Of a stretch of 64,000 bases of DNA, positions 34,336 through 42,974 are shown piece by piece (position 1 is the stretch's first letter; each line of letters opens with the position of its first letter). The stretch is from contig JBLHTZ010000010.1 in assembly GCA_047627915.1 (NCBI GenBank), forward strand, positions 1-64,000, read 5' to 3'. Both the position numbers and the translations under genes were made by a program. The DNA is from NORP294 sp047627915. GTDB taxonomy: Bacteria; Bacteroidota; Bacteroidia; Flavobacteriales_E; Vicingaceae. The notes under the pieces were generated by a model. The model saw only the letters and a program-made list of their open reading frames with translations. It was not told the origin of the DNA and did not search any database.

Positions 34336-36156
34336 ATGAGGTATGTATTAGTTTTTCTTTTTGTAAGTTGTTCTCTTTTTAGTTTCTCTCAAGAAACCGA
34401 AAAGGAACAATTAATAGTTCATAAAATAGGCGGTAAGGAATATTACATCCACGTTGTTGATACCGGAAATACGCTGTTTGCTATTAGCAGAAAATACGCC
34501 ATTCCTAGAGAGGAAATTCTTAAAGCCAACCCTCGATTAACGGATATTCTTACGTTGGGCGATCGCTTGATGATTCCGCTAGATAAGATTACTCGAAGAG
34601 ATTTAGACGAAGCTCCAGATATTGATGGGAACTTTCTGATTCATGAGGTACAAAAAAAGAATACACTATACTCCATTGCTAAAGAGTACAATGTTGAAAT
34701 TAATGACATTATAGTAGCAAACCCAGAAATAGAAGAAGGGTTAAAGAAGGGCGCGAAAATTAAGATTCCGGTTGCAAAAATTAAAAGCTCAACAGGAGAA
34801 GAAGAGTATGTTGTTCCTGCAGCAGCAAGCCCTTATGTTACTCACAAAGTAGCACCGAAAGAAACATTATACTCGCTTAGTAAGCTGTACAACGTTTCCA
34901 TTGACTCCATTAATATGGTTAATAATGGTTTAGTAGGCGGCTTAAAAGAGAATGACCTGATTAATATTCCTATTTTAAAGAACTATAAGAAAATGGCAGT
35001 TCAAGCCATTGAAGATGTAGAGTTTGATAGTTCTGCAGTTAAAAGATCATATAAGGTATCGGTTTTATTGCCCTTTTACTTAGATTTAATGGACTCGTCC
35101 AATGGTTTAGGATACAGGCAGTCTCAAGAGGTGAGCAAGGACTTATTCAACAAAGCACAATATGCCATCGATTTTTATCAAGGATTTAAATTGGCAGCTC
35201 AAGAAAAGGCGAATAAAGGACTAAACTTGGAATTGCAGGTTTTTGATACAGGAAAAGATAGCAGCACGGTGATGGAGATCATCAATTCGAATGAATTGGA
35301 TGGTTCTGATTTATTAGTTGGGCCACTGTTCTTAAGTAATTTTTTACAAGTCGCAGATTATGCCAAACGTAATAAAATTAACATTGTTTCGCCTGTAAAG
35401 TTGAGCAACAAAGTGTTATTGGGCAATAGCTATGTGAGCAAAGTTGCAACAAGCGAGCCCATTCAAACGCGGTTTTTAGGTCAATACATCTACGATTCAC
35501 TGCGATTCAGTAATTTAATAGTCGTTTATCCTGATAAATTTCAAGACCGCAAGCGGATGGAAGTGTTGAAGAAACAAATCAAAACTGCTGCTGAAGTAAA
35601 TCACGATACGACAAGAATGTCACCGTTACGAGAGGTGTTTTGGAATCCTAAAGATTTATATGGCATTAAATCCAAATTGAAAGAAGACGAACTAAACGTT
35701 ATTGTTGCTCCTAGCTCAGACCAGTCGTTTGTAACTCGACTACTTACTTCTTTAAATATGATGGGAGATTTCAAATTTAAGGTGGTTGGTTTAGAGGCTT
35801 GGAAAAATTTCGAAAATATTGAGATTGAGTATTTACATAATTTGAATGTTCATTTAATAACCTCAGAATTCATTGATGCAGATCATCCTGAAAACGTTGA
35901 GTTTATTAAAAAATTCAATGATACATATGAGACAATGCCCTCAGAGTTTGCATACTTAGGTTATGATGTAGCTTCTTATTATTTGGACTTGCTGCAGGTG
36001 AGTGGTACTAATTTTGAAATGATGCTACCGACCGAAAAAATGCAAGGATTAAGCCGTAAGTTTTATTTTGTGAAAACCGGAATTGAAAGCGGTTTCGAAA
36101 ACCATTCCTCCTACATACTGCGGTACCAAGATTACAAATTGGTGAAGGTGCAGTAA
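34336..36156 (+). CDS. LysM repeats fused to a type I periplasmic-binding-protein-like domain
   Basis: About 606 residues from ATG 34336, right after the guaA stop, with signal peptide (LFSFSQ). Three LysM modules follow at ~35-85, ~100-150 and ~165-215 (GNTLFAISRKYAIPREEI, KNTLYSIAKEYNVEINDI, KETLYSLSKLYNVSIDSI). The rest (~240-606) resembles a type I periplasmic binding protein or LpoA-like fold (VSVLLPFYLDL, YQGFKLAAQE, DLLVGPLFLSN, INIVSPVKLSN). The domain order suggests a periplasmic protein that holds peptidoglycan and senses or activates, as LpoA does for penicillin-binding proteins. That role is inferred. Confidence 0.8.
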   Translation: MRYVLVFLFVSCSLFSFSQETEKEQLIVHKIGGKEYYIHVVDTGNTLFAISRKYAIPREEILKANPRLTDILTLGDRLMIPLDKITRRDLDEAPDIDGNFLIHEVQKKNTLYSIAKEYNVEINDIIVANPEIEEGLKKGAKIKIPVAKIKSSTGEEEYVVPAAASPYVTHKVAPKETLYSLSKLYNVSIDSINMVNNGLVGGLKENDLINIPILKNYKKMAVQAIEDVEFDSSAVKRSYKVSVLLPFYLDLMDSSNGLGYRQSQEVSKDLFNKAQYAIDFYQGFKLAAQEKANKGLNLELQVFDTGKDSSTVMEIINSNELDGSDLLVGPLFLSNFLQVADYAKRNKINIVSPVKLSNKVLLGNSYVSKVATSEPIQTRFLGQYIYDSLRFSNLIVVYPDKFQDRKRMEVLKKQIKTAAEVNHDTTRMSPLREVFWNPKDLYGIKSKLKEDELNVIVAPSSDQSFVTRLLTSLNMMGDFKFKVVGLEAWKNFENIEIEYLHNLNVHLITSEFIDADHPENVEFIKKFNDTYETMPSEFAYLGYDVASYYLDLLQVSGTNFEMMLPTEKMQGLSRKFYFVKTGIESGFENHSSYILRYQDYKLVKVQ

Positions 36157-36591
36157 GTGTTAATAAGGCGTTGTTCTTTTTCTCATTTAGTTTTTCCTAT
36201 TTGGAGTGATACGTTGTAAGTTTTGGTTTTAAAAGCTCAATAATCATTGCTACTTCTTGGTTGTGAAATTTTTATCATAAAGTATTTATGAGTGATTAAA
36301 GAATAGTTTAGTTCATTTGAATCATGAGTCAGTTTCCATATTAATTAGTTTAAGCCATGCTGTATAGCGTGGCTTTTTTGTAACAAATTCTTAAATTCAA
36401 CCGCTCTACTCGCAAAGGCCATAAACAGGGAAATCATTTTGCCACTCATCCGAAAGGATAAAAAATAAATTTATTATAAACACTTGGTAATAAGTTAAAT
36501 AGTATTTTATAAGTCTCCGCTTATACTACTATGCAATACCAACTACCTTATGTGTCTTTATATTTGCTCAAACAATTTAAAACCAATCAAC
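36157..36591. other. Intergenic stretch with one terminator
   Basis: This 435-base AT-rich gap holds the terminator at 36352-36379, about 200 bases after the LysM-fusion gene, and presumably the promoter of the 36592 gene. No tRNA, small ORF with coding character or clear -7 consensus was found. The first part may be a long 3' untranslated region. Confidence 0.5.
36352..36379 (+). terminator. Intrinsic terminator downstream of the LysM-fusion gene
   Basis: AAGCCATGC (36352-36360) pairs with GCGTGGCTT (36367-36375) with one T-G wobble and a 6-base loop, followed by TTTT. The 3' arm is nearly the same as that of the hairpin at 37072-37096. Confidence 0.85.
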
Positions 36592-37098
36592 ATGAGAACT
36601 ACAATCTTAAACATCGCACTTTTACTGGGAACATTTAGTATGAATTCAACATCTTTTGCCAAAGGCGCAGATTCAAATACCAAATCTGTAGAAACAAGTC
36701 TTGAATTCTCTAAAAAATTAGCCCCTTTAGAAACACATCATTTAAATTTTAATTTATTCAATTTTTGTAATTATCTAGAAAATGGAAATCCGAAAAAAGC
36801 AGAGGGAGTGTATCAAAGTCCCGATGGAAGATACGTGATTGCATTAATCAAGAATGATGAAAAAGGACACGATTTTATTGGTGTTGTTTGTGCAGCAGAT
36901 AATCCGTTTTGGAAAAGGGGAGAGGTGAAGTTTAACTTCGTGCTTGATTCTAACAATGAACTGAACGGCTACTATTATAATAGCTCAGGAGAATACGTTC
37001 CAGTTAGTTTTACCATTGATGGTGACAGCCTAAAAACAAATAAACTGATAAAGGTGGATGCAGAAAAAATTAAAGCCACGACAATTGCGTGGCTTTAA
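36592..37098 (+). CDS. Small exported hypothetical protein
   Basis: 168 residues from ATG 36592 (a 14-codon upstream extension has no signal character). The signal peptide is MRTTILNIALLLGTF...SFAKG. The mature part contains EGVYQSPDGRYVIALIKNDE and GEVKFNFVLDSNNELNGYYY, which suggests a small beta-rich domain. I do not recognise a family. The last seven codons lie inside a terminator hairpin shared with the convergent lolA gene. Confidence 0.6.
   Translation: MRTTILNIALLLGTFSMNSTSFAKGADSNTKSVETSLEFSKKLAPLETHHLNFNLFNFCNYLENGNPKKAEGVYQSPDGRYVIALIKNDEKGHDFIGVVCAADNPFWKRGEVKFNFVLDSNNELNGYYYNSSGEYVPVSFTIDGDSLKTNKLIKVDAEKIKATTIAWL
37072..37096. terminator. Hairpin terminator between convergent genes, overlapping the 3' end of the 36592 gene
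   Basis: AAAGCCACG (37072-37080) and CGTGGCTTT (37088-37096) form a perfect 9-bp stem. On the minus strand the hairpin is followed by AATTTTTT, a good U-tract for the ftsK-lolA transcript. In the plus direction the T-run is weak. Confidence 0.75.
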
Positions 37099-37121
37099 GA
37101 AATAAAATACGTTTTAAGACT

Positions 37122-37781
37122 TTATCTTAAGTCTATAACATCGTAGCTAGGATTCTTTGCTGTTGAGAACACAAACGTGTCTGCCGCGATGTTTTCATTT
37201 GTTTTAAAGGTTTTGATGATGTACACAAAATCAGTTCCATCTTTGCCTTTAATGTCTATTTGGTCAACCACCATTTGAGCTTTGTTCACGTAGATTTTAA
37301 TCGTATGAAAACTTTGTTCATCTGCCTTTTCAGGGAAAAGGTTGATGACATCTACATCAGCTCCATTTAAGGTCATGCTTTTATCGTACTTGTATTTAAA
37401 TCCTTTTTCCCAGAGCGTTAATATTTTAGTCGGGCTTATGTAATCTTCTGTTTCGTCAGGGTCTGGTACATCGTTTATTTGTACTTCTTCGGCTTCATCT
37501 AACACAGTCCAAACTATTTTTCCATCACAAATGATTTTTTGACCGGCAATCTCTAAGTGGTATTTATCACCTTGTGTTACCAATGACCCAGTTTGAGATT
37601 CTTCAATGTCTTCTGCAACATTTTTCATGGTATATTCAAACGTTGCACTCATGCTCGTATAGGTCTTTGTTTTCGCGCTGAGCTTGTCCAAAATACCTTT
37701 GGCCTTTACATCTTGAGCACCCACATTAACGGTTGCTAAAACCAAGCTCAATACCGTTCCAATCTTTAATAAAGTTTTCAT
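37122..37781 (-). CDS. lolA: Outer-membrane lipoprotein carrier protein LolA
   Basis: 219 residues with signal peptide (VNVGAQ). It is a periplasmic chaperone carrying lipoproteins from the inner membrane to the outer membrane. Family pattern: KTKTYTSMSATFEYTM, QGDKYHLEIAGQKIICDGKIVWTV, PTKILTLWEKGFKYKY and a final AKNPSYDVIDLR. Bacteroidota generally have LolA without LolB. The gene lies 13 bases downstream of ftsK on the same strand, a conserved pairing in this phylum. Confidence 0.9.
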   Translation of the reverse strand: MKTLLKIGTVLSLVLATVNVGAQDVKAKGILDKLSAKTKTYTSMSATFEYTMKNVAEDIEESQTGSLVTQGDKYHLEIAGQKIICDGKIVWTVLDEAEEVQINDVPDPDETEDYISPTKILTLWEKGFKYKYDKSMTLNGADVDVINLFPEKADEQSFHTIKIYVNKAQMVVDQIDIKGKDGTDFVYIIKTFKTNENIAADTFVFSTAKNPSYDVIDLR

Positions 37782-37794
37782 ACTTATTTATTTT

Positions 37795-40362
37795 CTATTC
37801 GTTATTCAATAATTGTTCCAAACTCATTTCATCTACTATAAGCACTTGTCGTGCCTTACTTCCTTCAAAAGGCCCAATAATTCCTGCAGCCTCTAACTGG
37901 TCAACAATTCTACCCGCTCTGTTGTAACCAAGTTTTAATTTTCGTTGCAAAAGAGACGCTGATCCCTGCTGGTGTTGCACAATAATCCTAGCTGCATCTT
38001 CAAACAAAACATCTCTCTCTGACTTATCTATTTCTCCAATAGACTGCGCATTTTCATCAACGTATTCAGGTAATAGGAATGCATCAGGATATGCTCTTTG
38101 GTTGCCAATGAATTCTGTGATTGCCTCCACTTCTGGTGTGTCAACAAAAGCACACTGCAAACGTACTAAATCGCTTCCTGTTGAAAGTAACATGTCTCCT
38201 CTACCAATTAACTGTTCAGCACCTCCTGAATCTAAAATTGTTCTTGAGTCAATTCCTGTTGTAACTCTAAATGCAATACGAGCAGGGAAGTTTGCTTTAA
38301 TGGAGCCAGTAATAATGTTGGTTGAAGGCCGCTGAGTAGCAATAATTAAATGAATACCAATGGCTCTTGCCAGTTGAGCCAATCGTGCAATAGGGGTTTC
38401 CACTTCCTTTCCTGCAGTCATAATTAAATCAGCAAATTCGTCAATTACTAATACGATGTATGGTAAATACTTGTGACCGTTTTCAGGGTTTAGCTTTCGT
38501 GCTATGAATTTCGCATTGTATTCTTTAATGTTTCTTACGAAAGCATTTTTCAATAACTCGTATCGATCATCCATTTCAATACATAATGAATTCAGCGTAT
38601 GAATTACCTTTTGATTATCTGTAATAATGGCATCTTCAGAGTCTGGTAATTTCGCCAAAAAATGACGTTCGATTTTATTGAACAAGGTCAATTCAACTTT
38701 CTTTGGATCAACTAGAACAAACTTCAATTGCGAAGGATGCTTCTTGTAAAGCAATGAAGTTAACACTGCGTTTAAACCAACAGACTTACCTTGACCGGTT
38801 GCCCCCGCCATTAAGAGGTGAGGCATTTTTGCCAAGTCAAAGGCAAATACTTCATTCGAGATGGTTTTACCCATTACGACCGGCAAATCATATTTTGCGT
38901 TTTGAAATTTTTCAGAAGCAATAAGTGTTCTCATGGAAACTACATCTGGGTTCTGATTTGGAACTTCAATTCCAATGGTCCCTTTTCCAGGAATTGGAGC
39001 GATAATACGAATTCCTAAGGCTGCTAAACTTAACGCGATATCGTCCTCTAAGTTTTTAATTTTAGAGATTCTAACGCCCGGTGCAGGTACAATCTCATAC
39101 AAAGTTACCGTTGGTCCTATCGTTGCCTTAATGGATTGTATTTTGATGTTGTAGTTTTCTAATGTATTGACAATTCTGTTCTTATTAGCTTCTAACTCTT
39201 CTTTATCAACCTTTATTTTACCGTCACCATGATCTGTAAGCAAATCAATTCCAGGCATTTGATATTCAGAAAGATCTAATGTTGGGTCATATTCGCCATA
39301 ATCCTTCAGTTTCTGATTTACTTCCTTATCGCTTAAAATTTCATCTTTATCAGCTGACTCCTCAATTTCTAATGCAACCTCTTTGGGAATCTCATTTAGC
39401 TCTTCTGTTACAGCCGTATCTAACTCAACTGCTCCTTCAGTTTTTTCTTCAACGGGAGCTTCTACTTCAAGTGGAAATTTATCCTCAAGGGCTTCTTTTT
39501 TCTGCTCCGCTTCATCCACTTCTAGCTGAAACTCTTCCTTGACAGGAATTTCTTGTTCCGCATTTATTTCAACGGAGGTGTTCGCAGTGTTTTCTGCATC
39601 TAATCCTGCTTCAGCGGCATCGTGAAGTTCGTCGATTTCTTTGTTGGTAGCAATAACTCCCAATTTCTCCGCCTCTTCCTTTCGAATTTGATCTACATCC
39701 TTTTTGAAATTTTTGAAAAATGCCTTTACATCGAAAACACTAATAATAAAAATAGACAGTAAAAAGAATATAAAGATTCCGCTTCCAATTTTACCTAGCG
39801 TTGAACTTAAAAAGAAGTTTAGTTCGTAACCTATTGCTCCACCTAAGTAGAATAAGTCGTTTTCAAAGAAGAATCCAAAAAATAATGAGAACCAGACCAA
39901 TCCAAAAATTGAATATTTAATGGTTTTGAATATGGGCAGTAGGCTAACCTTAAAAAGAATTCTAAAACCAATTAAAAAGGAAAGTACTACAAAAAGAAAG
40001 GAAGCAATTCCGAACCATTCGTAAATAAATTGATGAGAAACGGCAGCGCCAAGCTTTCCCAACCAGTTTTCGGCAACTAGAGTAGAATCTTGATAATAAT
40101 CCCAGAAAGATATTTCAACTTTGCTTTGGTCCGCTTTCCAAGTGAATAGAAAAGAAGTAAAAGCGAGTAAAAGAACTGCAGAGTTTAAGATTAGTCCAAC
40201 TCCAACAACCTGTTGCGTTTTTTCACTTTTGAAGAAACCGGAGTATTTAGAGATGGATACTTTCTTCTCACCTAAGATTTTCTTCTTAACAGTCGTTTTT
40301 TTATCTCTCTTTCTAGAAGAATTCTCTTCGGGAGTATCTGATTTAAAACGATTTTGAGCCAT
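37795..40362 (-). CDS. ftsK: DNA translocase FtsK/SpoIIIE
   Basis: 855 residues. The N-terminal region (~45-215) has four to five membrane helices anchoring it at the septum. A long acidic linker rich in Glu and Ala (~225-365) follows, then the motor domain with Walker A GATGQGKSVGLN (~520) and Walker B VLVIDEFADLI (~640). The C-terminal gamma winged helix (~790-850; ARIIVQHQQGSASLLQRKLKLG) reads KOPS-type chromosome sequences. It pumps chromosomal DNA during division. First gene of a unit with lolA. Confidence 0.97.
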   Translation of the reverse strand: MAQNRFKSDTPEENSSRKRDKKTTVKKKILGEKKVSISKYSGFFKSEKTQQVVGVGLILNSAVLLLAFTSFLFTWKADQSKVEISFWDYYQDSTLVAENWLGKLGAAVSHQFIYEWFGIASFLFVVLSFLIGFRILFKVSLLPIFKTIKYSIFGLVWFSLFFGFFFENDLFYLGGAIGYELNFFLSSTLGKIGSGIFIFFLLSIFIISVFDVKAFFKNFKKDVDQIRKEEAEKLGVIATNKEIDELHDAAEAGLDAENTANTSVEINAEQEIPVKEEFQLEVDEAEQKKEALEDKFPLEVEAPVEEKTEGAVELDTAVTEELNEIPKEVALEIEESADKDEILSDKEVNQKLKDYGEYDPTLDLSEYQMPGIDLLTDHGDGKIKVDKEELEANKNRIVNTLENYNIKIQSIKATIGPTVTLYEIVPAPGVRISKIKNLEDDIALSLAALGIRIIAPIPGKGTIGIEVPNQNPDVVSMRTLIASEKFQNAKYDLPVVMGKTISNEVFAFDLAKMPHLLMAGATGQGKSVGLNAVLTSLLYKKHPSQLKFVLVDPKKVELTLFNKIERHFLAKLPDSEDAIITDNQKVIHTLNSLCIEMDDRYELLKNAFVRNIKEYNAKFIARKLNPENGHKYLPYIVLVIDEFADLIMTAGKEVETPIARLAQLARAIGIHLIIATQRPSTNIITGSIKANFPARIAFRVTTGIDSRTILDSGGAEQLIGRGDMLLSTGSDLVRLQCAFVDTPEVEAITEFIGNQRAYPDAFLLPEYVDENAQSIGEIDKSERDVLFEDAARIIVQHQQGSASLLQRKLKLGYNRAGRIVDQLEAAGIIGPFEGSKARQVLIVDEMSLEQLLNNE

Positions 40363-40448
40363 TCAATTGAATCTTTATATAAAGCAAAAATAAAGCCGTT
40401 CCTACACTTGTAAAAACGGCTTTGAATAAGTTATGAACAGTGGATACT

Positions 40449-41084
40449 TTACATTCCGCCTCCGCCCATTTTTTGTAATTCTTCAATCGTTTTAAGTTCA
40501 AAATCAGAAGGAACTTCCATCTTGATTTTCTTCACTTTCCCTTCCTTAATTTCTGTTACTGTTTGAGTCATCGTGAACATGTCTTGTGTTATGATCACTT
40601 GCATAGGAAAACCTTTTATTCCGTCTACGGAGCTTGAAACCTTTACATCGATCTCTTCCGTATAATACACTTCAACTTCATTGCCTTCTTTATCTGTAGC
40701 AATTGCTTTACTGCATGTGTAACCTAAGATATCTTTTGTCTCTTCGGTATATTCAATTTCTGGCTTATCTTCGTCTTTAATGTCATCAGTAGTCATCTTG
40801 GTTGCGTACTTCTGCCCCATGAGGTTCATTAATGTAAGCGTTTCTCCAGTAGTGCTGTTTATAATGACATTTATTTCTCCACCCATTGCATTTGGAGTGG
40901 TAGTTTTAGAAAGTTCACCTTTTACATCTACTGTTGAAGATTTTGGCAACATGCCTGCCATAGGCTTGATTTGAGGAGAAAGGTTTTCATATACCATTTG
41001 GTACGTAATGGTTCCTTCGAAATCTTGTGCGATGATTGATATACTGCTTAATAAAAAGGCAATAACAAATGTTATATTTTTCAT
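40449..41084 (-). CDS. Secreted DUF4412-like protein
   Basis: 211 residues with a signal peptide (SIIAQ). The start FEGTITYQMVYEN, a central EETKDILGYTCSKAIATDKEG and YYTEEIDVK match the pattern of DUF4412/GLPGLI-like secreted proteins of Bacteroidota, thought to be beta-rich periplasmic proteins of unknown function. Met- and Gly-rich C-terminus (KMGGGGM). The next gene upstream on the same strand is a diverged paralogue. Confidence 0.7.
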   Translation of the reverse strand: MKNITFVIAFLLSSISIIAQDFEGTITYQMVYENLSPQIKPMAGMLPKSSTVDVKGELSKTTTPNAMGGEINVIINSTTGETLTLMNLMGQKYATKMTTDDIKDEDKPEIEYTEETKDILGYTCSKAIATDKEGNEVEVYYTEEIDVKVSSSVDGIKGFPMQVIITQDMFTMTQTVTEIKEGKVKKIKMEVPSDFELKTIEELQKMGGGGM

Positions 41085-41120
41085 GAATTTAATTTATTTC
41101 TACAAAAATAACCAACAGAA

Positions 41121-41837
41121 TTATATAATGTTAGCGAAAAGCTTTTCAATTTCCAATTTTAATTTCATAGGCTCAACCATTTTGTAGTCTTCTTCAAGTG
41201 CTATAACAGAAAGATCAACTTCTTCTTGAATAACTTCTGTTGCAGTAAACTTCATTAAGATGTTGTTGCTTAAAAGCTCATATTCCATTAGCACGCCTTT
41301 GATTGGTTTAAAAGGAGTATGTGAGTTGGCATTTTTAATGTTAATTTCATTGGTATAGAAAACTTTAAATGTCCAAACGCTGTCTCCAAGAACCTTAACG
41401 TCTGCAGACTTACATTGATACCCTGCAATTTCTTTTGTCTCATCAGTCAAACTCACTTCTACGTTGTTAAATGCAGGATTGAATTTTTTGAAGTCTTCTT
41501 CAGTTAACTCACTTGCATACTTGGTTCGCATCATTTTGATAGAGTGAATAAGCTTGTCGTTTCCTTCTGTACAGATAATGGAAGTTTTAAATATTCCCAT
41601 TCCCGCGACAATATCACTTCGATAGTTGTTTTTGATAAAAGTGGTCCTCATGTTTTTAGGCATTAGGTCCAACATAAAGTTATCTTCAGCAATATTGGGA
41701 TAAGAAATATCGTATTCTATCTTACCTTCGGTGATTCCATTTTGAAATGAAATGTTATCACAGGCGCTTAAAAATAGCACAAGTAGCACAATTAGAGTTA
41801 AGTAACTCTTTACTTTGAAAAGCTTTTGCTTTCGCAT
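41121..41837 (-). CDS. Lipoprotein paralogue of the DUF4412-like protein
   Basis: 238 residues with lipobox LSAC (~residue 25). GKIEYDISYPN, MRTKYASELTEEDFKK, TDETKEIAGYQCKSADVK and FYTNEINIKN line up with the corresponding segments of the protein at 40449, indicating an old tandem duplication in which this copy is lipid-anchored. Function unknown. Gap of 36 bases to its paralogue, so probably one transcript. Confidence 0.65.
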   Translation of the reverse strand: MRKQKLFKVKSYLTLIVLLVLFLSACDNISFQNGITEGKIEYDISYPNIAEDNFMLDLMPKNMRTTFIKNNYRSDIVAGMGIFKTSIICTEGNDKLIHSIKMMRTKYASELTEEDFKKFNPAFNNVEVSLTDETKEIAGYQCKSADVKVLGDSVWTFKVFYTNEINIKNANSHTPFKPIKGVLMEYELLSNNILMKFTATEVIQEEVDLSVIALEEDYKMVEPMKLKLEIEKLFANII

Positions 41838-41987
41838 GAAATGGAAATCGTCTTAATTGGTTAAGGTTGGAAAAGTAGAAAGAAAAAAGTTGTTGTCCAA
41901 ATATTTATTAACTGATAATTTAGATGAATACATAAAAAGAATAGTCAGATAAGAATATCACACGATTAATGGATACTTGAATTAACT

Positions 41988-41995
41988 TATTTTTG
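41988..41995 (+). promoter_or_regulatory. -7 promoter element TATTTTTG before the arginase-family gene
   Basis: TATTTTTG fits TAnnTTTG exactly and lies 23 bases before the ATG at 42018, which leaves room for a short leader. It likely serves the arginase-argS pair. No good -33 element found. Confidence 0.5.
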
Positions 41996-42017
41996 CTCGA
42001 AAAACCATTGTTTTAAT

Positions 42018-42974
42018 ATGCAAATACAATTAATCGAGAACAAGTCTGAATTGGGCGCAGGAACTAGAGGATCTAGTTTGGGAACAGATGCTTTGCGTGT
42101 AGCCTCTTTAAATAAAGGGAGTGATTATTTCTTGAAAAACAAGGTAATCACCCTGAAAAATGACAACGAAATGTTATTTGATTCAGTGAAGTTAGCTACA
42201 GCGAAACGAATAAAAGGGATTGTTAAAGTGTTTAATCGAGTTAGTAAAGAGGTTGAAAAAACACTTTCCAAAGGCAAGTTTCCATTAGTCTTAGCGGCTG
42301 ATCATTCTTCTGCAGGAGGAACAATTGCCGGCATTAAAATGAAGTACCCCAATAAGAGATTAGGGGCAATTTGGATTGATGCTCATGCTGACTTGCATTC
42401 CCCTTATACATCTCCGACAGGAAATGTACATGGAATGCCATTGGCAACAGCAATTGCATTTGACAATAAAGAATGTCAAGTAAAAGAGCCTCCTGAAGAG
42501 GCGATAAAGCATTGGAATCAATTAAAGGAAACAGGAGGTATTTCGCCCAAAATATTGACGGAAGACATCGTTTTTTTTGGTGTTCGGGATACAGAATTTC
42601 CGGAGGATGAACTAATTCGACGTGAAGGAATTAAAAACTTTACAGTAGCTGAGACAAGAGAGAAAGGAATAGCAGCAGCTTGTGAAGAAGCCTTTGAAAT
42701 TTTGAAAAATTGCGATATTATTTATATTTCTTTTGATGTAGATAGTATGGATTGTGATTTGGTATCAATGGGCACAGGAACTCCTGTTTCTAATGGCTAC
42801 TCGCCTCAGGAGGTAAATTCCATTATTCAAAATTTAATACAATCAGAAAAATTGGTTTGTTTTGAAATGGTGGAAATTAATCCAACGCTTGACAACAAAA
42901 AAAACTTGATGGCTGAAACTGCTTTTGACATTTTAGTAAACACAACGAATACGTTAGAAAAGAAACTTTCTTAA
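42018..42974 (+). CDS. Arginase/agmatinase-family (ureohydrolase) enzyme
   Basis: 318 residues. The two-manganese site of ureohydrolases is visible: ADHSSAGG (~94-101), IDAHADLH (~120-127) and SFDVDSMDCD (~238-247). The enzyme probably hydrolyses arginine or a related guanidino compound (agmatine, formiminoglutamate) to release urea or an equivalent. In Bacteroidota this subgroup is usually annotated as arginase. The stop codon shares a base with the argS start (TAATG), so arginine breakdown and arginyl-tRNA charging are translationally coupled. Confidence 0.85.
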   Translation: MQIQLIENKSELGAGTRGSSLGTDALRVASLNKGSDYFLKNKVITLKNDNEMLFDSVKLATAKRIKGIVKVFNRVSKEVEKTLSKGKFPLVLAADHSSAGGTIAGIKMKYPNKRLGAIWIDAHADLHSPYTSPTGNVHGMPLATAIAFDNKECQVKEPPEEAIKHWNQLKETGGISPKILTEDIVFFGVRDTEFPEDELIRREGIKNFTVAETREKGIAAACEEAFEILKNCDIIYISFDVDSMDCDLVSMGTGTPVSNGYSPQEVNSIIQNLIQSEKLVCFEMVEINPTLDNKKNLMAETAFDILVNTTNTLEKKLS

